Shown in pieces: positions 1-8,958 of a DNA stretch of 64,000 nt (positions are counted from its first letter, which is position 1; every line of letters starts with the position of its first letter). Under the pieces are notes generated by a model, which saw nothing but the letters and a program-made list of their open reading frames with translations, did no database searches and was not told where the DNA came from. A program made the position numbers and the translations under genes. The DNA comes from Lachnospiraceae bacterium (GTDB lineage Bacteria; Bacillota_A; Clostridia; Lachnospirales; Lachnospiraceae), in contig JAGADM010000092.1 in assembly GCA_017613595.1 (NCBI GenBank), positions 12,626 through 76,625 on the forward strand, in the 5' to 3' direction.

Positions 1-1137
1 CCGTGGTTTGTTTCGGAAGAGTATTATACCGATTCTCTGGGAAGGACTAACCGTGTATTCCGCTGTGAATATGACTCTCTGGGACGGCTTTCCCGTGTGA
101 TATATGACGACGAGCGGAAGGGCACATACAGTTACAGCTATTTTTATGACGAGGGGATGCCGATAACGAGAGTCTCGTATACTACGAAGAAGGGGACCGA
201 GACGACGGAGTATCTGCCGGACGGGAAGAAGCGCATCCGGGTATGGGATGAGTCATCGGGCAATTACACTCATACGGAAGTGACGCAGTATGACGAGAAG
301 GAGAGACCGGTGTGTCTGACGGTTGAACATGGGAGCTCATCCACTCCCTACAGCAAGTCGGAAACCCGCTACTCTTATGATGTATACGGTAATATTACGC
401 TTCAGGAAACGCAGGAAACCGTAGGAGACAGAACCGGTGAGTGGATTGTGCAGAAAAACAGTATTGTTGATGAAGCCGGCAGGGTAACGGAGTGCAACGA
501 ACTGGTGGAAGGCGGTCAGAAGAATCGGCGGATTATGAAAGTAAATTACTATGACTGGGGACGGGAGGAAGATACCTTCATATCTAGTATAGTGAAAACC
601 GATTATGCCGATTATACCTCGACTTACTCCATAAACAAGAAATACGACACTTTGGGGAGGGTAACGCAGGAAGCGTATTCGAAGTCAGAATTCGGAGAAA
701 CAGTGCATACGAAGGTTTATTACGAGTATGCGGAAACGGACCGGGGAACATATATAAAAAAGAATGTCGTAGGGAAACCGGATCCGTATATGAGAATTGA
801 AGAAAATACAACGCTCGAACAGGTATTTGATAATGACGGGCATGTGCTGCTCCAAAGGGAGACTGTAGACGAGATACTGGAATACTCCTATGTCCCGGAG
901 TTTGACAAGAACGGACGTATCGTAAAAACCGCGGAACAGTACTTCGGAATAACCCCTGTCGATACGGTATTTAATTATGATATTAACGGGAATCTTGTTT
1001 CCAAGGAGAATGAGAACGAGAAGTATTCCTACACATACAGTAAGATTCTGATCTCCGACGCTCAGGCAAGGTCAAAGGCCGAATTTTATTCGTATTTTCC
1101 CGAGGAACTGCCGGGAATTCTCTATTGGAAGGATTGA
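1..1137 (+). CDS. YD-repeat-like surface protein, 5' end missing
   Basis: The reading frame is open from base 1 and ends in TGA just before the next gene, so the N-terminus lies outside the window. The visible ~378 residues are rich in Tyr, Asp, Gly and Arg and carry loose repeats of the form YDxxGR (for example YDSLGR near the start, KYDTLGR later), the pattern of RHS/YD-repeat beta-strand proteins. It matches the following gene in order and spacing of motifs (VSE-Y, then EGxPITRV, then a YDEKxR stretch), so the two are tandem paralogs. By analogy with its neighbour it is probably anchored in the membrane and displayed outside the cell. No toxin-like C-terminal domain is visible, so a polymorphic toxin role is not supported. 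Function unknown. Confidence 0.7.
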   Translation, partial: PWFVSEEYYTDSLGRTNRVFRCEYDSLGRLSRVIYDDERKGTYSYSYFYDEGMPITRVSYTTKKGTETTEYLPDGKKRIRVWDESSGNYTHTEVTQYDEKERPVCLTVEHGSSSTPYSKSETRYSYDVYGNITLQETQETVGDRTGEWIVQKNSIVDEAGRVTECNELVEGGQKNRRIMKVNYYDWGREEDTFISSIVKTDYADYTSTYSINKKYDTLGRVTQEAYSKSEFGETVHTKVYYEYAETDRGTYIKKNVVGKPDPYMRIEENTTLEQVFDNDGHVLLQRETVDEILEYSYVPEFDKNGRIVKTAEQYFGITPVDTVFNYDINGNLVSKENENEKYSYTYSKILISDAQARSKAEFYSYFPEELPGILYWKD

Positions 1138-1139
1138 TC

Positions 1140-2423
1140 ATGAAAAAGAAGATAAACAATCGTAAAAAGACATATCTCCTCGTGGGAATTGTCGGAGCGG
1201 CATTTCTCGCGTGGATTGTACTGATGATCATCATATTCGGCGGGGGATCGAAACAACCGGCAGCAAAGAAGAAACCGGAGGAAAAGACACCGGAAGCCGC
1301 GGCCGGGGAAGATAACGGGTGGCTTGTTTCGGAGGCATACACAAAAACGGGCGACAAGGACTTTGAACTTCTTTACCGGGCGGATTATGACCGATGGGGA
1401 CGCTGTGTCGGAATCATTTTCGGAGGAGACCCCCTGAATGATTATGATATCGACTACATCATGGAGGAAGGAGTTCCGATTACAAGAGTGAAATACCCGG
1501 TTGAAGTTCCGGAATACGAAACCCCTTCGTCCGGCGAGGAGATTGAGTATTATCCTTCCGGCATTGTTAAGCAGAGAGTGTATTCTGTTTACGGGCAGAA
1601 TTGGGTCAGGGACCATTACGAATATTCTGTGAGGTACTCGGAAACATATTCATACGATGAAAAAGGAAATCTCCGCTCTTTTAAATCTCTTACCTTAGGA
1701 GAACCGGATAAAACAAAACTATGCCGGTACAAATGCGATGAGTATCATCATATCATTCTCGGGGAATCCCTGGAGAACGGAATCTGGGAAGTCCGTGTGC
1801 AGAGCGATTGTGATGATAAGGGAAGAGTTATCTGCCAGAGTACGGTAAGTGAAGAAGGACAATTTGCCGTCATGTTCCGGGTCGAATATGCGGATGACGG
1901 GAGCCGGACGGAAACCGAATACGCAGGTACGGCGGGATTTGCCAAGGTGAACACCTATGACGGCAAAGGACGTCCCATCGAAAGCAGGAGCTACGACCTG
2001 GAAGGAACCACGGTTATTAAAACCGAACGATGGGAATACGAGGAGACGGACAAAGGCCGGAAAGAAACGAGAACGGTTGAATACCGTAACGGAGATCGGG
2101 AGGTTTACGAAGAAGAGTATGATTCCGCCGGGAGGAAGATATCCGTAAAGACGGTGGATGCCGATGAGAGGATTGCCTATTCCGGATTACTGTTCGACGA
2201 TAAAGGACGTGTCACGGGGAAAGAAATCCGGAACTCTGTCGGTACAAGAGGTGCCGCATACGAGTATGACGAGAACGGAAACATGGTTCTCGAAACAACC
2301 CGCAGAAAGCAGACGAAGTATGTCTATACCCTGCCGGACGTCCCGGAGGATAATGAATATTCGGACTTTTATGTTCCGGAGGAAGTACTGAAACTGATCA
2401 AACCGGGTCAGTATCCGGACTGA
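1140..2423 (+). CDS. YD-repeat-like membrane-anchored protein (tandem paralog)
   Basis: 427 residues. The ATG at 1140 is chosen over an upstream in-frame TTG because GGAAGGA lies 7 bases before it. A lysine-rich N-terminus precedes one transmembrane segment (about residues 13-34), then a charged, Pro/Ala-rich linker, then a domain with YD-type repeats (YDRWGR, YDGKGR, YDSAGR, YDENGN). That layout indicates a signal-anchored extracellular beta-repeat protein. It starts 2 bases after the stop of the upstream paralog, so the pair is probably co-transcribed. A strong hairpin terminator follows. No enzymatic motif is visible and the function is unknown. Confidence 0.75.
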   Translation: MKKKINNRKKTYLLVGIVGAAFLAWIVLMIIIFGGGSKQPAAKKKPEEKTPEAAAGEDNGWLVSEAYTKTGDKDFELLYRADYDRWGRCVGIIFGGDPLNDYDIDYIMEEGVPITRVKYPVEVPEYETPSSGEEIEYYPSGIVKQRVYSVYGQNWVRDHYEYSVRYSETYSYDEKGNLRSFKSLTLGEPDKTKLCRYKCDEYHHIILGESLENGIWEVRVQSDCDDKGRVICQSTVSEEGQFAVMFRVEYADDGSRTETEYAGTAGFAKVNTYDGKGRPIESRSYDLEGTTVIKTERWEYEETDKGRKETRTVEYRNGDREVYEEEYDSAGRKISVKTVDADERIAYSGLLFDDKGRVTGKEIRNSVGTRGAAYEYDENGNMVLETTRRKQTKYVYTLPDVPEDNEYSDFYVPEEVLKLIKPGQYPD

Positions 2424-2432
2424 GTTTAAGTG

Positions 2433-2459
2433 AAAAGCCGCCTTTAAGGGCGGCTTTTT
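2433..2459 (+). terminator. Intrinsic terminator, probably bidirectional
   Basis: AAAAGCCGCC pairs perfectly with GGCGGCTTTT around the 6-base loop TTTAAG. T residues follow on the plus strand and A residues precede the stem, so it may also end the convergent minus-strand gene. Confidence 0.9.
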
Positions 2460-2514
2460 ATGTCTTACGAGTAAGAAAAATGTGTATTGCCGGATATTGG
2501 AACCTGAACCGGAC

Positions 2515-3636
2515 TCACTGTATCCCGTTAATCCCTCCATCCGTGTCGATCGTATACATGTTGTAAAGGAACAGGACGTCCGTCACGCCGTTCCGGTTGA
2601 TGAATTCCGTAACTTTTTTCCGATAGTACCGCGTGTCGAACACGTAAATCGTCTCGAAATGTTCCGCAAGAAATGGTATCAGGCAGTTCGCATAGCTGTC
2701 CTTCACAACGGCAAGAACGCGGCTGCTTTGGGCATTTGCGTTATGAATTTCAACCATGGCGTTCTGGTTATTCAGGAAATAGGAGTATTTGTCCTTCTTC
2801 GTAAGGTATTCCGGCGCGTATAGCGTGTCGGTCGTAAGGTTACGTTCCGGATAGGTTACCGTAAGAGCGAGGCGGTCACTCTCAAATACCGTTATGGTGT
2901 CGGGCTCCGCGAGCAGGTCATTGACCTTTGAGGCAAATGTGCCTTTAAACTCCGCGGTAACTTCGCGCTCCGTAAACATGGACCGTTCAAGCGGCGTAAA
3001 GCCGAAACTCTTTATGATCTCACGGTACGCGGTATAGGCGCCGTATGTCGTCCAGTGATGGTCAAGCTTATAAAACAGCTGCTCTTCTTTCGCGCTTTGA
3101 AGTGCTTCTGCGATATCCACCCATAGGGAATCGCCGTTAATCGATTTCATGATGTTCTGCCGGTCGGTCTCCTGGTCGGCCCCTTTGGCTGCGGCCGGAA
3201 GCTTATCGGCATAAACGGAAACGGCTGTCGGCACAAGTACCGCGCGGATATCGGCGCTTTCGACCCGCTCTGTAAGCCTGTTGACGGCTGCCGTGATGCG
3301 CGCCGTGTTACGTGAGCCGTTATATTCTTCGATATAGTAGCCGTCTTTGCAAAGATAGATGCCGTTTACGCAGTTTCGACCTGTCAGGCGTTCATAGCCC
3401 GCACGGACCGTCATAAAGACGTCCCGCAGGATGAAGTGGTCCGATACATAGGTTTCCGAATTCTTCATGAAAGAGCCGTCGAGCACATTTTCCGCGGAAA
3501 GAACCGGACGATCCTCGAGATAGCGGTTCTCCTGCTCGGAATAGTCCTTTTTGGGAGCGATAACCGTAGCTGCCGAGAGTGCGAGTGTAATCGCGGCGAG
3601 GAGGATAACCAGAGCTGTTTTGATCTTTTCGTCCAT
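2515..3636 (-). CDS. DHHW family protein (AlgJ/AlgX-like acyltransfer partner)
   Basis: 373 residues with an N-terminal signal-anchor (about residues 7-27). It carries the family-defining DHHW motif at residues 192-195 (preceded by YKL, followed by TTYGAY) and a later KDSYANCL segment that resembles the Ser region of the SGNH fold in AlgJ/AlgX. Such proteins sit outside the membrane and accept acyl groups moved by an MBOAT protein for O-acetylation of exported polymers. It is the last gene of a four-gene minus-strand unit and begins 9 bases after the MBOAT stop. The substrate polymer cannot be told from the sequence. Confidence 0.88.
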   Translation of the reverse strand: MDEKIKTALVILLAAITLALSAATVIAPKKDYSEQENRYLEDRPVLSAENVLDGSFMKNSETYVSDHFILRDVFMTVRAGYERLTGRNCVNGIYLCKDGYYIEEYNGSRNTARITAAVNRLTERVESADIRAVLVPTAVSVYADKLPAAAKGADQETDRQNIMKSINGDSLWVDIAEALQSAKEEQLFYKLDHHWTTYGAYTAYREIIKSFGFTPLERSMFTEREVTAEFKGTFASKVNDLLAEPDTITVFESDRLALTVTYPERNLTTDTLYAPEYLTKKDKYSYFLNNQNAMVEIHNANAQSSRVLAVVKDSYANCLIPFLAEHFETIYVFDTRYYRKKVTEFINRNGVTDVLFLYNMYTIDTDGGINGIQ

Positions 3637-3645
3637 ACCCGCCTC

Positions 3646-5052
3646 CTAAAACCGAAAATAAAGGAACGGATTGTATGTATCCGCTACCATATACGAAACC
3701 GCCGCGAGAAAAGCGGCCGCCACAATAACCGCGTAGCATGCGCTGAGGATGAACCGTGTCCTGCTTCCGGGACCCTCAAGCTTCCGCTTAAGCGCAGGAA
3801 ATACCGGAAGGCTCACGATGATCGAAACCGCAAGAACCCATCCGTAATTCCGCAGATAGAAAAGGATTTCCCGGCTGACGAACCCGCCGCGTGCCGTAAA
3901 CATGGACGCCAGATAGGACGCCATCTTCGAAAAATCTTCAATCGCAAAAACGGTAAATCCGACTACGACGATCAGGCACAGGTAAAGATGTCTGAAAAAC
4001 GCGGGCGCCTTCTCAAGTTTCTTTCCGTATACGAATTTCTCCAGGCATAAAAGCACACCGTAATACACTCCCCACAGAACATAATTCCACGAAGCGCCGT
4101 GCCATAGACCCGTAAGGAACCAGACAACCGCGAGATTGAAAATCTGCCGCGGCACTTTACAGCGGTTTCCGCCGAGCGGAATGTACACATAATCGCGGAA
4201 CCATGTAGACAGCGAGATGTGCCATCTGCGCCAGAAATCCGTTACCGAATCCGCGGTCAGAGGATAGTTGAAGTTCTCGTTAAACCGGAAGCCGAGCATC
4301 CGTCCGAGTCCGATTGCCATATCGCTGTATGCCGAAAAGTCAAGATATAACTGCAGCGTAAAAGCGGCCGCTCCGAGCCATGCCATCGCGGTACTAGGAT
4401 CGGACAGGCGAAGTGCATCGTCCCAAAGGGTTCCGAGCCTGTTCGCAAGAAGTACCTTCTTCAAAAGACCGTAGACAAAACGCATGGCGCCGTCCGTGAT
4501 ATCGGCCGTTTTGACCGTGCGCTCATGGAGGGATTCCTTTACGCTCTGATACCGTACGATCGGGCCCGCGATCAGCTGCGGAAACATCGAAACATACATC
4601 AGGTATTCCGCGTAATTCTTCTCAACGCTTACTTCGCGGCGGTACAGATCGATTGTATAACTCATGGTCTGGAAGGTAAAGAAACTGATCCCGATGGGAA
4701 GAGCAATCTTCCGGAAAGAAAGGGAAACGCCGGGGACAGCGTTAAGCGTTCCGACTAAGAAGCCCGCGTACTTGAAGAACGCGAGGCAGGACAGATCGAT
4801 CACAATGGAGAGGATCAGGCACATTTTCCGCTTTGAAGGACTCTCGTCGAAGCGGTTCATAAACCTTCCGAGGGTATAGTCCGACAAAGTCATGCCGAGC
4901 ATTAAAAAGACATAGACCGGTTCCCCCCAGGCATAAAACACGAGGCTGAACGCAAGAAGGACATAGTTCTTAGCCCGCTTCGGAAGCGCAAAGTAAAGCG
5001 CCAGAAAAAGCGGTAGATACAGAAAGAAGAATAACAAGCTGCTGAATACCAT
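3646..5052 (-). CDS. MBOAT family O-acyltransferase (AlgI/DltB-like)
   Basis: 468 residues, polytopic. The N-terminus (FSSLLFFFLYLP) and the YAWGEP motif are typical of the AlgI/DltB branch of membrane-bound O-acyltransferases. WHGASWNY contains the predicted catalytic His318, and the upstream FWRRWHISLSTWFRDYVYIP block is the other conserved family region. The family moves an acyl group from a cytoplasmic donor across the membrane to an extracellular acceptor. It is flanked by DUF4358 and DHHW genes with gaps under 10 bases, a Clostridia arrangement consistent with one acylation complex. No dltA/dltC genes are nearby, so glycan O-acetylation is more likely than teichoic acid D-alanylation. 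Confidence 0.93.
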   Translation of the reverse strand: MVFSSLLFFFLYLPLFLALYFALPKRAKNYVLLAFSLVFYAWGEPVYVFLMLGMTLSDYTLGRFMNRFDESPSKRKMCLILSIVIDLSCLAFFKYAGFLVGTLNAVPGVSLSFRKIALPIGISFFTFQTMSYTIDLYRREVSVEKNYAEYLMYVSMFPQLIAGPIVRYQSVKESLHERTVKTADITDGAMRFVYGLLKKVLLANRLGTLWDDALRLSDPSTAMAWLGAAAFTLQLYLDFSAYSDMAIGLGRMLGFRFNENFNYPLTADSVTDFWRRWHISLSTWFRDYVYIPLGGNRCKVPRQIFNLAVVWFLTGLWHGASWNYVLWGVYYGVLLCLEKFVYGKKLEKAPAFFRHLYLCLIVVVGFTVFAIEDFSKMASYLASMFTARGGFVSREILFYLRNYGWVLAVSIIVSLPVFPALKRKLEGPGSRTRFILSACYAVIVAAAFLAAVSYMVADTYNPFLYFRF

Positions 5053-5055
5053 TAT

Positions 5056-5538
5056 CTATTCCGCTCCGAGCATATCCGCTGCGATTTTCTTTAATTCACT
5101 GACTTTTGATGACATAAGCATGCAGATGCAGCTGTCGCTTTCGACAACGACTGCGTCTCCGGCAACCTTGCCCTGTTCCGGGACATAGGAATTAAACATC
5201 AGGGTCTGGTCTTCGATATAGCGGTTCATCGTCTCCTTAACCGCGGACTTATCGGTTCCGTCCTTAACCTTGATGAGGAGAACCGTCTCGGCGAGAAGCG
5301 CGTCTTCACATACCGCGTAAACATATTCTTCAAACTGAGAGGCCTCAAGGCCGAATGTGTTAAGAAGGTCTTCGTCGGCGAGTTTTACCATCTCGCCGGG
5401 AAATGCAACCTGCTCCAGCATCTTCGTATAAACCTCCGAAGGAGAGGCATCCTTCCGTGCGGGTTTCTCTTCTTCGGCCCCGCAGGCCGTAAGGAGAATC
5501 ATCATTAAAACCGTTAACAGTAATACTGCTTTTTTCAT
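5056..5538 (-). CDS. DUF4358 family lipoprotein
   Basis: 160 residues. A lipoprotein signal peptide ends in LLTAC (Cys19), so the protein is predicted to be anchored to the outer face of the membrane. The remainder resembles DUF4358: a 'PSEVYTKMLEQV' start, a mid-domain YAV/alternating hydrophobic strand region and a C-terminal Met/Ser/Lys segment. No catalytic residues are known for this family. Its ATG overlaps the upstream gene stop (TAATG), so translation is probably coupled. DUF4358 genes recur beside MBOAT/DHHW genes in Clostridia, which suggests an accessory role in the same extracellular acylation; that is inference from neighbourhood. Confidence 0.78.
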   Translation of the reverse strand: MKKAVLLLTVLMMILLTACGAEEEKPARKDASPSEVYTKMLEQVAFPGEMVKLADEDLLNTFGLEASQFEEYVYAVCEDALLAETVLLIKVKDGTDKSAVKETMNRYIEDQTLMFNSYVPEQGKVAGDAVVVESDSCICMLMSSKVSELKKIAADMLGAE

Positions 5539-6452
5539 TATCGTCCCTCGTAATACTCTTTTTTGAGTTCTTCTCTTGCAAACTGTTCAAGCACCTGATC
5601 CCAATAGACATAACCGGCATTGGTAAGATGCACGTTGGAGCCGTCGGAAAGGCTCTTCCCGTCCCTGACAAGGACCAGATTGCCGTCCGCGTCACATAGG
5701 ATGGAGTAGACGTCCACATAGGTCCAGCCGTTCTCTTCGCACATGGCCTGAAGCTTTTCATTGGCAAGACGGATCTTCCTGTTATCGAGCATTCCGTCCT
5801 GCTTGTCCTTCCGCATCGGCGTAATGCTTAAAATATAGAACTTAACATCGGGAGAGGTTTCCCGGATATGTTCAATCACCGCCTGATAGTCTTCGACAAA
5901 TTTGTCCACGCCGGTTGCGCCGATATCATTCAGTCCGAAGAACATCATTACCCGTTTCTTGTCGAGCTGCGGTATGACTTCCCACAGATTGACCCGCTCC
6001 CCGCGGTATTTCGGAACACATGCGGCATCGCCGGGATACAGCGTATCGGCATCCTTTACGGCAAGCCGGATGCAGTAATTGGTAATTGTCAGCCATGCGG
6101 ATGCGTACTTGTCGCCGAAGATCTCCGGATGTGTCGCGGGGCCTCCGCGGAACCGGTAGAGGTGCAGAAGGGAATCCCCGCAGAATACAACATCCGAAAA
6201 GAATTCCTTCGGGTCGAACTCGCTCAGATCTTTTATGGGTTCCGGCGTAGGCGTCGGTGAAGGCGTCAGAGTCGGTAAAGAAGTCGGCGTCGGAGTCGGA
6301 GTCGCCGGCGGTTCCGTCGGCTGTACCGTGACGGTTATTTCCGCTGCGGACGGCTCCCCGATCGTCGGTGTTTCGGTTCCTTTGCCGGTGCAGGCGGAAA
6401 GAATGCCCGCCGCAAGAATTATTGTTGTTATCAGATAAACAGATTTTTTCAT
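5538..6452 (-). CDS. SGNH/GDSL hydrolase-family lipoprotein
   Basis: 304 residues. The signal peptide ends in ILSAC, giving a lipid-anchored Cys21. A Thr/Pro-rich linker (about residues 42-75, PTPTP-type) holds the catalytic domain away from the membrane. SGNH motifs are in order: GDS at 92-94 (nucleophile Ser94), GLND in the middle, and SNVHLT with His275. This is a complete set for an esterase or acetyltransferase of the SGNH fold. It is the first gene of the DUF4358/MBOAT/DHHW unit and so probably adds or removes acyl groups on the same extracellular polymer. The substrate is unknown. Confidence 0.88.
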   Translation of the reverse strand: MKKSVYLITTIILAAGILSACTGKGTETPTIGEPSAAEITVTVQPTEPPATPTPTPTSLPTLTPSPTPTPEPIKDLSEFDPKEFFSDVVFCGDSLLHLYRFRGGPATHPEIFGDKYASAWLTITNYCIRLAVKDADTLYPGDAACVPKYRGERVNLWEVIPQLDKKRVMMFFGLNDIGATGVDKFVEDYQAVIEHIRETSPDVKFYILSITPMRKDKQDGMLDNRKIRLANEKLQAMCEENGWTYVDVYSILCDADGNLVLVRDGKSLSDGSNVHLTNAGYVYWDQVLEQFAREELKKEYYEGR

Positions 6453-6497
6453 AATGCCCCGGATTTCGGTTAATCGGATGCCCGACGGGCTCCATCT

Positions 6498-6524
6498 CTT
6501 ATACTACCAAACATCTTCTGTCAA
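6498..6524 (-). promoter_or_regulatory. Candidate promoter for the O-acylation unit
   Basis: On the minus strand TTGACA (6524-6519) lies 15 bases before TATAAG (6503-6498). The spacer is short, so the exact -10 is uncertain; the site is about 45 bases before the SGNH gene start. Confidence 0.45.
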
Positions 6525-6637
6525 ATCAATAGCGGGGATGGGAATTCGGACGGTATCGGATGCCGGAATGGGACATCCGTTACCTGCATGAAAATATATA
6601 CCGGAATGAGCCCTTGATAAACCGCGGAAAGAATCAT

Positions 6638-6666
6638 TTGTCTTGTTGCGGAAAATGTGATATGAT
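6638..6666 (+). promoter_or_regulatory. Promoter of truA with GGAAAATG box
   Basis: TTGTCT, a 17-base spacer and TATGAT, with an extended -10 TG. The spacer carries GGAAAATGTGA, a word that recurs in other promoters of this window. Confidence 0.75.
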
Positions 6667-6709
6667 GTAAGATGTCTTTTTATTTGCATAAGAAAAGGTA
6701 AGACAGGTT

Positions 6710-7471
6710 ATGAAGCATTTCCGCGTAACCCTGCAGTATGACGGAAGCCGCTACGACGGCTGGCAGAAGCAGGGCAACACAGACAATACAATTCAGGGAC
6801 GGATCGAAGCGATGCTTTCGAAGCTGTTCGAGCAGGAGGTTGAGATCCAGGGCTCCGGGCGGACCGACGCGGGAGTACACGCCGTCGGACAGGTTGCGAG
6901 TTTCGCGGTGCAGACGGATCTCGGACCGTCAAAGGTGATGGAGAGGATGAATACATTCCTTCCGAAGGATATCGTTGTTACCGATTGCCGGCTGACCGAT
7001 GCCAGGTTCCATGCGCGGCTCAACGCGAAACGGAAGACCTACTGCTACCGGATCGTGACCGGTGAAGTCCGGCCGGTGTTCGGAAGGCAGTACGTGCTGT
7101 GGCATCCGGAACCGTTAGACCTCGAGGCAATGCGGAAGGCTTCGGAATATCTGATCGGAGAGCATGACTTCAAGAGCTTTCTCGGAAACCGCCACTACAA
7201 GAAGTCAACCGTCCGAACGATCTACGGGATTACCGTAGCGGAATCGGAGAAGACCGAAGGCGAAGCGGTATTTCCGGAGGTAACGGTCGCATTTACCGGA
7301 AACGGATTCCTGCCGAACATGGTAAGAATCCTGACGGGAACGCTGATCGAAATCGGAGAAGGCATACGGAAGCCCGAAGAGATGAAAGAGATTCTTGCGG
7401 GCGGCGACAGGGCGCTTGCGGGGCCGACGGCTCCGGCACACGGACTGACGCTAAGGTCGGTGGAATATTAA
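6710..7471 (+). CDS. truA: tRNA pseudouridine synthase A
   Basis: 253 residues, normal length. TruA converts uridines 38-40 in the anticodon arm of many tRNAs to pseudouridine. The N-terminal YDGSRYDGWQ motif and GRTDAGVHA with catalytic Asp53 are clear, as is the C-terminal FTGNGFLPNMVRILTG block. It is the first gene after a promoter and is followed by about 100 bases of hairpins before argF, so it may form its own unit. The ATG matches the family start. Confident assignment. Confidence 0.97.
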   Translation: MKHFRVTLQYDGSRYDGWQKQGNTDNTIQGRIEAMLSKLFEQEVEIQGSGRTDAGVHAVGQVASFAVQTDLGPSKVMERMNTFLPKDIVVTDCRLTDARFHARLNAKRKTYCYRIVTGEVRPVFGRQYVLWHPEPLDLEAMRKASEYLIGEHDFKSFLGNRHYKKSTVRTIYGITVAESEKTEGEAVFPEVTVAFTGNGFLPNMVRILTGTLIEIGEGIRKPEEMKEILAGGDRALAGPTAPAHGLTLRSVEY

Positions 7472-7476
7472 AAAAG

Positions 7477-7562
7477 CCGGGCAGGAAGCCCCGGATAAAC
7501 ATAGGGCGGTTCGCCCGGAATCAATATAAATATTTACGGGGCAAAGCCCCCGGATACCCATA
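7477..7562 (+). repeat. Duplicated GC hairpin element between truA and argF
   Basis: Three short hairpins occur: CCGGG/CCCGG (7477-7494), GGGCG/CGCCC around 7504-7516, and GGGGC/GCCCC (7538-7550). The first and third are each followed by a similar tail (CGGATAAACATA and CGGATACCCATA), so the element looks duplicated. No T-tract follows. Confidence 0.5.
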
Positions 7563-7577
7563 CAAGGAGGTACGGAC

Positions 7578-8579
7578 ATGAATATCAAAGGAAGATCGTT
7601 TTTAACATTGAAGGATTATACGCCGGAGGAGATCATCGAGTTTCTCGATCTGGCTGAGGAACTTCGCAGGAGAAAGAAGAACCGGATCCGCGTGACTGGC
7701 TGCGAAGGCAAGAATATCGCGCTTATTTTCGAGAAGACGAGTACGAGAACGCGCTGTTCCTTTGAAGTTGCCGCGCATGATCTCGGCATGGGTACGACAT
7801 ATCTGGATCCGTCCGCTTCGCAGATCGGCAAGAAGGAAAGCATTGCCGATACCGCAAGAGTGCTCGGAAGAATGTTCGACGGCATCGAGTACCGCGGCTA
7901 CGGCCAGGAGATCGTTGAGACACTCGCGAAGTATTCGGGTGTTCCGGTATGGAACGGTCTTACGAACGAGTATCATCCGACGCAGATGCTTGCCGACATG
8001 CTGACCGTACGGGATCATTTCGGACGTCTGAAGGGCATTAAGTTCGCCTACCTCGGAGACGCGCGCTACAATACCGGCAATTCGCTTATGATCGTATGCA
8101 GCAAGCTCGGACTTCATTTCGTATGCTGCGCACCGAAGAAGTACTGGCCTAACGAAGAACTCCGCAAGGTCTGCGAAGGCTATGCGAAGGAGTCCGGAGC
8201 AATCCTTACGTTTACCGAAGATGTGAACGAGGGAACGAAGGATGCCGACGTTATTTCCACCGACGTATGGGTATCGATGGGTGAGCCCGACGAAGTTTGG
8301 AACGAGCGTATTCACGACCTGCTTCCTTACCAGGTAAACATGAAGTGCATGGAGAACGCGGCTGACGACGCAATCTTCTTACACTGTCTGCCGAGCTTCC
8401 ATGATCTCAATACCGGTATCGGTCAGAAGATCAGCGAAAAGTTCGGACTGAATGAGATGGAAGTTACCGACGAAGTATTCGAATCAAAATACAGCAAGGT
8501 TTTCGACGAGGCCGAGAACCGTATGCATACCATCAAGGCGGTTATGTTCGCGACCCTTTCCGAGGAGCCGCTTTCATGA
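7578..8579 (+). CDS. argF: Ornithine carbamoyltransferase
   Basis: 333 residues. It catalyses carbamoyl phosphate + ornithine to citrulline. The carbamoyl-phosphate binding motif STRTR is at residues 55-59, and the ornithine-side HCLPSFHD motif is near the C-terminus. HPTQ is seen as '[12 protein letters not shown]'. An AGGAGG site precedes the ATG. No arcA or arcC is next to it, so an anabolic (arginine synthesis) role is more likely than the arginine deiminase pathway, but the sequence alone does not separate argF from arcB. The carbamoyl phosphate synthase genes are about 43 kb downstream. Confidence 0.95.
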   Translation: MNIKGRSFLTLKDYTPEEIIEFLDLAEELRRRKKNRIRVTGCEGKNIALIFEKTSTRTRCSFEVAAHDLGMGTTYLDPSASQIGKKESIADTARVLGRMFDGIEYRGYGQEIVETLAKYSGVPVWNGLTNEYHPTQMLADMLTVRDHFGRLKGIKFAYLGDARYNTGNSLMIVCSKLGLHFVCCAPKKYWPNEELRKVCEGYAKESGAILTFTEDVNEGTKDADVISTDVWVSMGEPDEVWNERIHDLLPYQVNMKCMENAADDAIFLHCLPSFHDLNTGIGQKISEKFGLNEMEVTDEVFESKYSKVFDEAENRMHTIKAVMFATLSEEPLS

Positions 8580-8592
8580 CGGAGGCATAGAT

Positions 8593-8931
8593 ATGTATCA
8601 GGACAAGATTGTTTTATGCGGCGCGAGCGCCTATGAAAAACTCTTCTATCTGAACCCGGATTTTGACAATCTGCCGCAGGACGTAAAGGATCAGTTGAAG
8701 ATCATGTGCGTCTTCTTTACCGAGAAGGTCGGCGGACGGATCATGCTGCAGTTTGATGAAGAGGGAACGCTCGAATTTTCCGTATCGGCCAATGAGGCCG
8801 ACGCGATGTTCGACGAGATCGGCAGTGCGCTTGAGATTAAGAAGATTCAGGCGGAGGAGAGAGAACTCCTCGAGTCGCTCGAACTGTATTTTAAGGTTTT
8901 CTTCCTCGGGCTTGACCCGGAGGAACAGTGA
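8593..8931 (+). CDS. Small acidic protein, DUF6145-like
   Basis: 112 residues, start ATG 8593 behind GGAGG, 13 bases after argF. It begins MYQDKIVLCGASAYEKLFYLN, followed by an acidic alpha/beta region and LELYFKVFFLG near the C-terminus. I recall this CGASAYEK opening from a small uncharacterised Clostridia family (DUF6145), but that link is from memory. No catalytic or membrane motif is present. It sits between argF and coaX in the same direction. Confidence 0.75.
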   Translation: MYQDKIVLCGASAYEKLFYLNPDFDNLPQDVKDQLKIMCVFFTEKVGGRIMLQFDEEGTLEFSVSANEADAMFDEIGSALEIKKIQAEERELLESLELYFKVFFLGLDPEEQ

Positions 8932-8958
8932 GGAACGCTATTCTGGAGGGTAAGGCAG

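Noticed and set aside
6504..6689. Small 61-residue minus-strand frame before truA
   Set aside because: It overlaps two promoters and has no ribosome site or family likeness.
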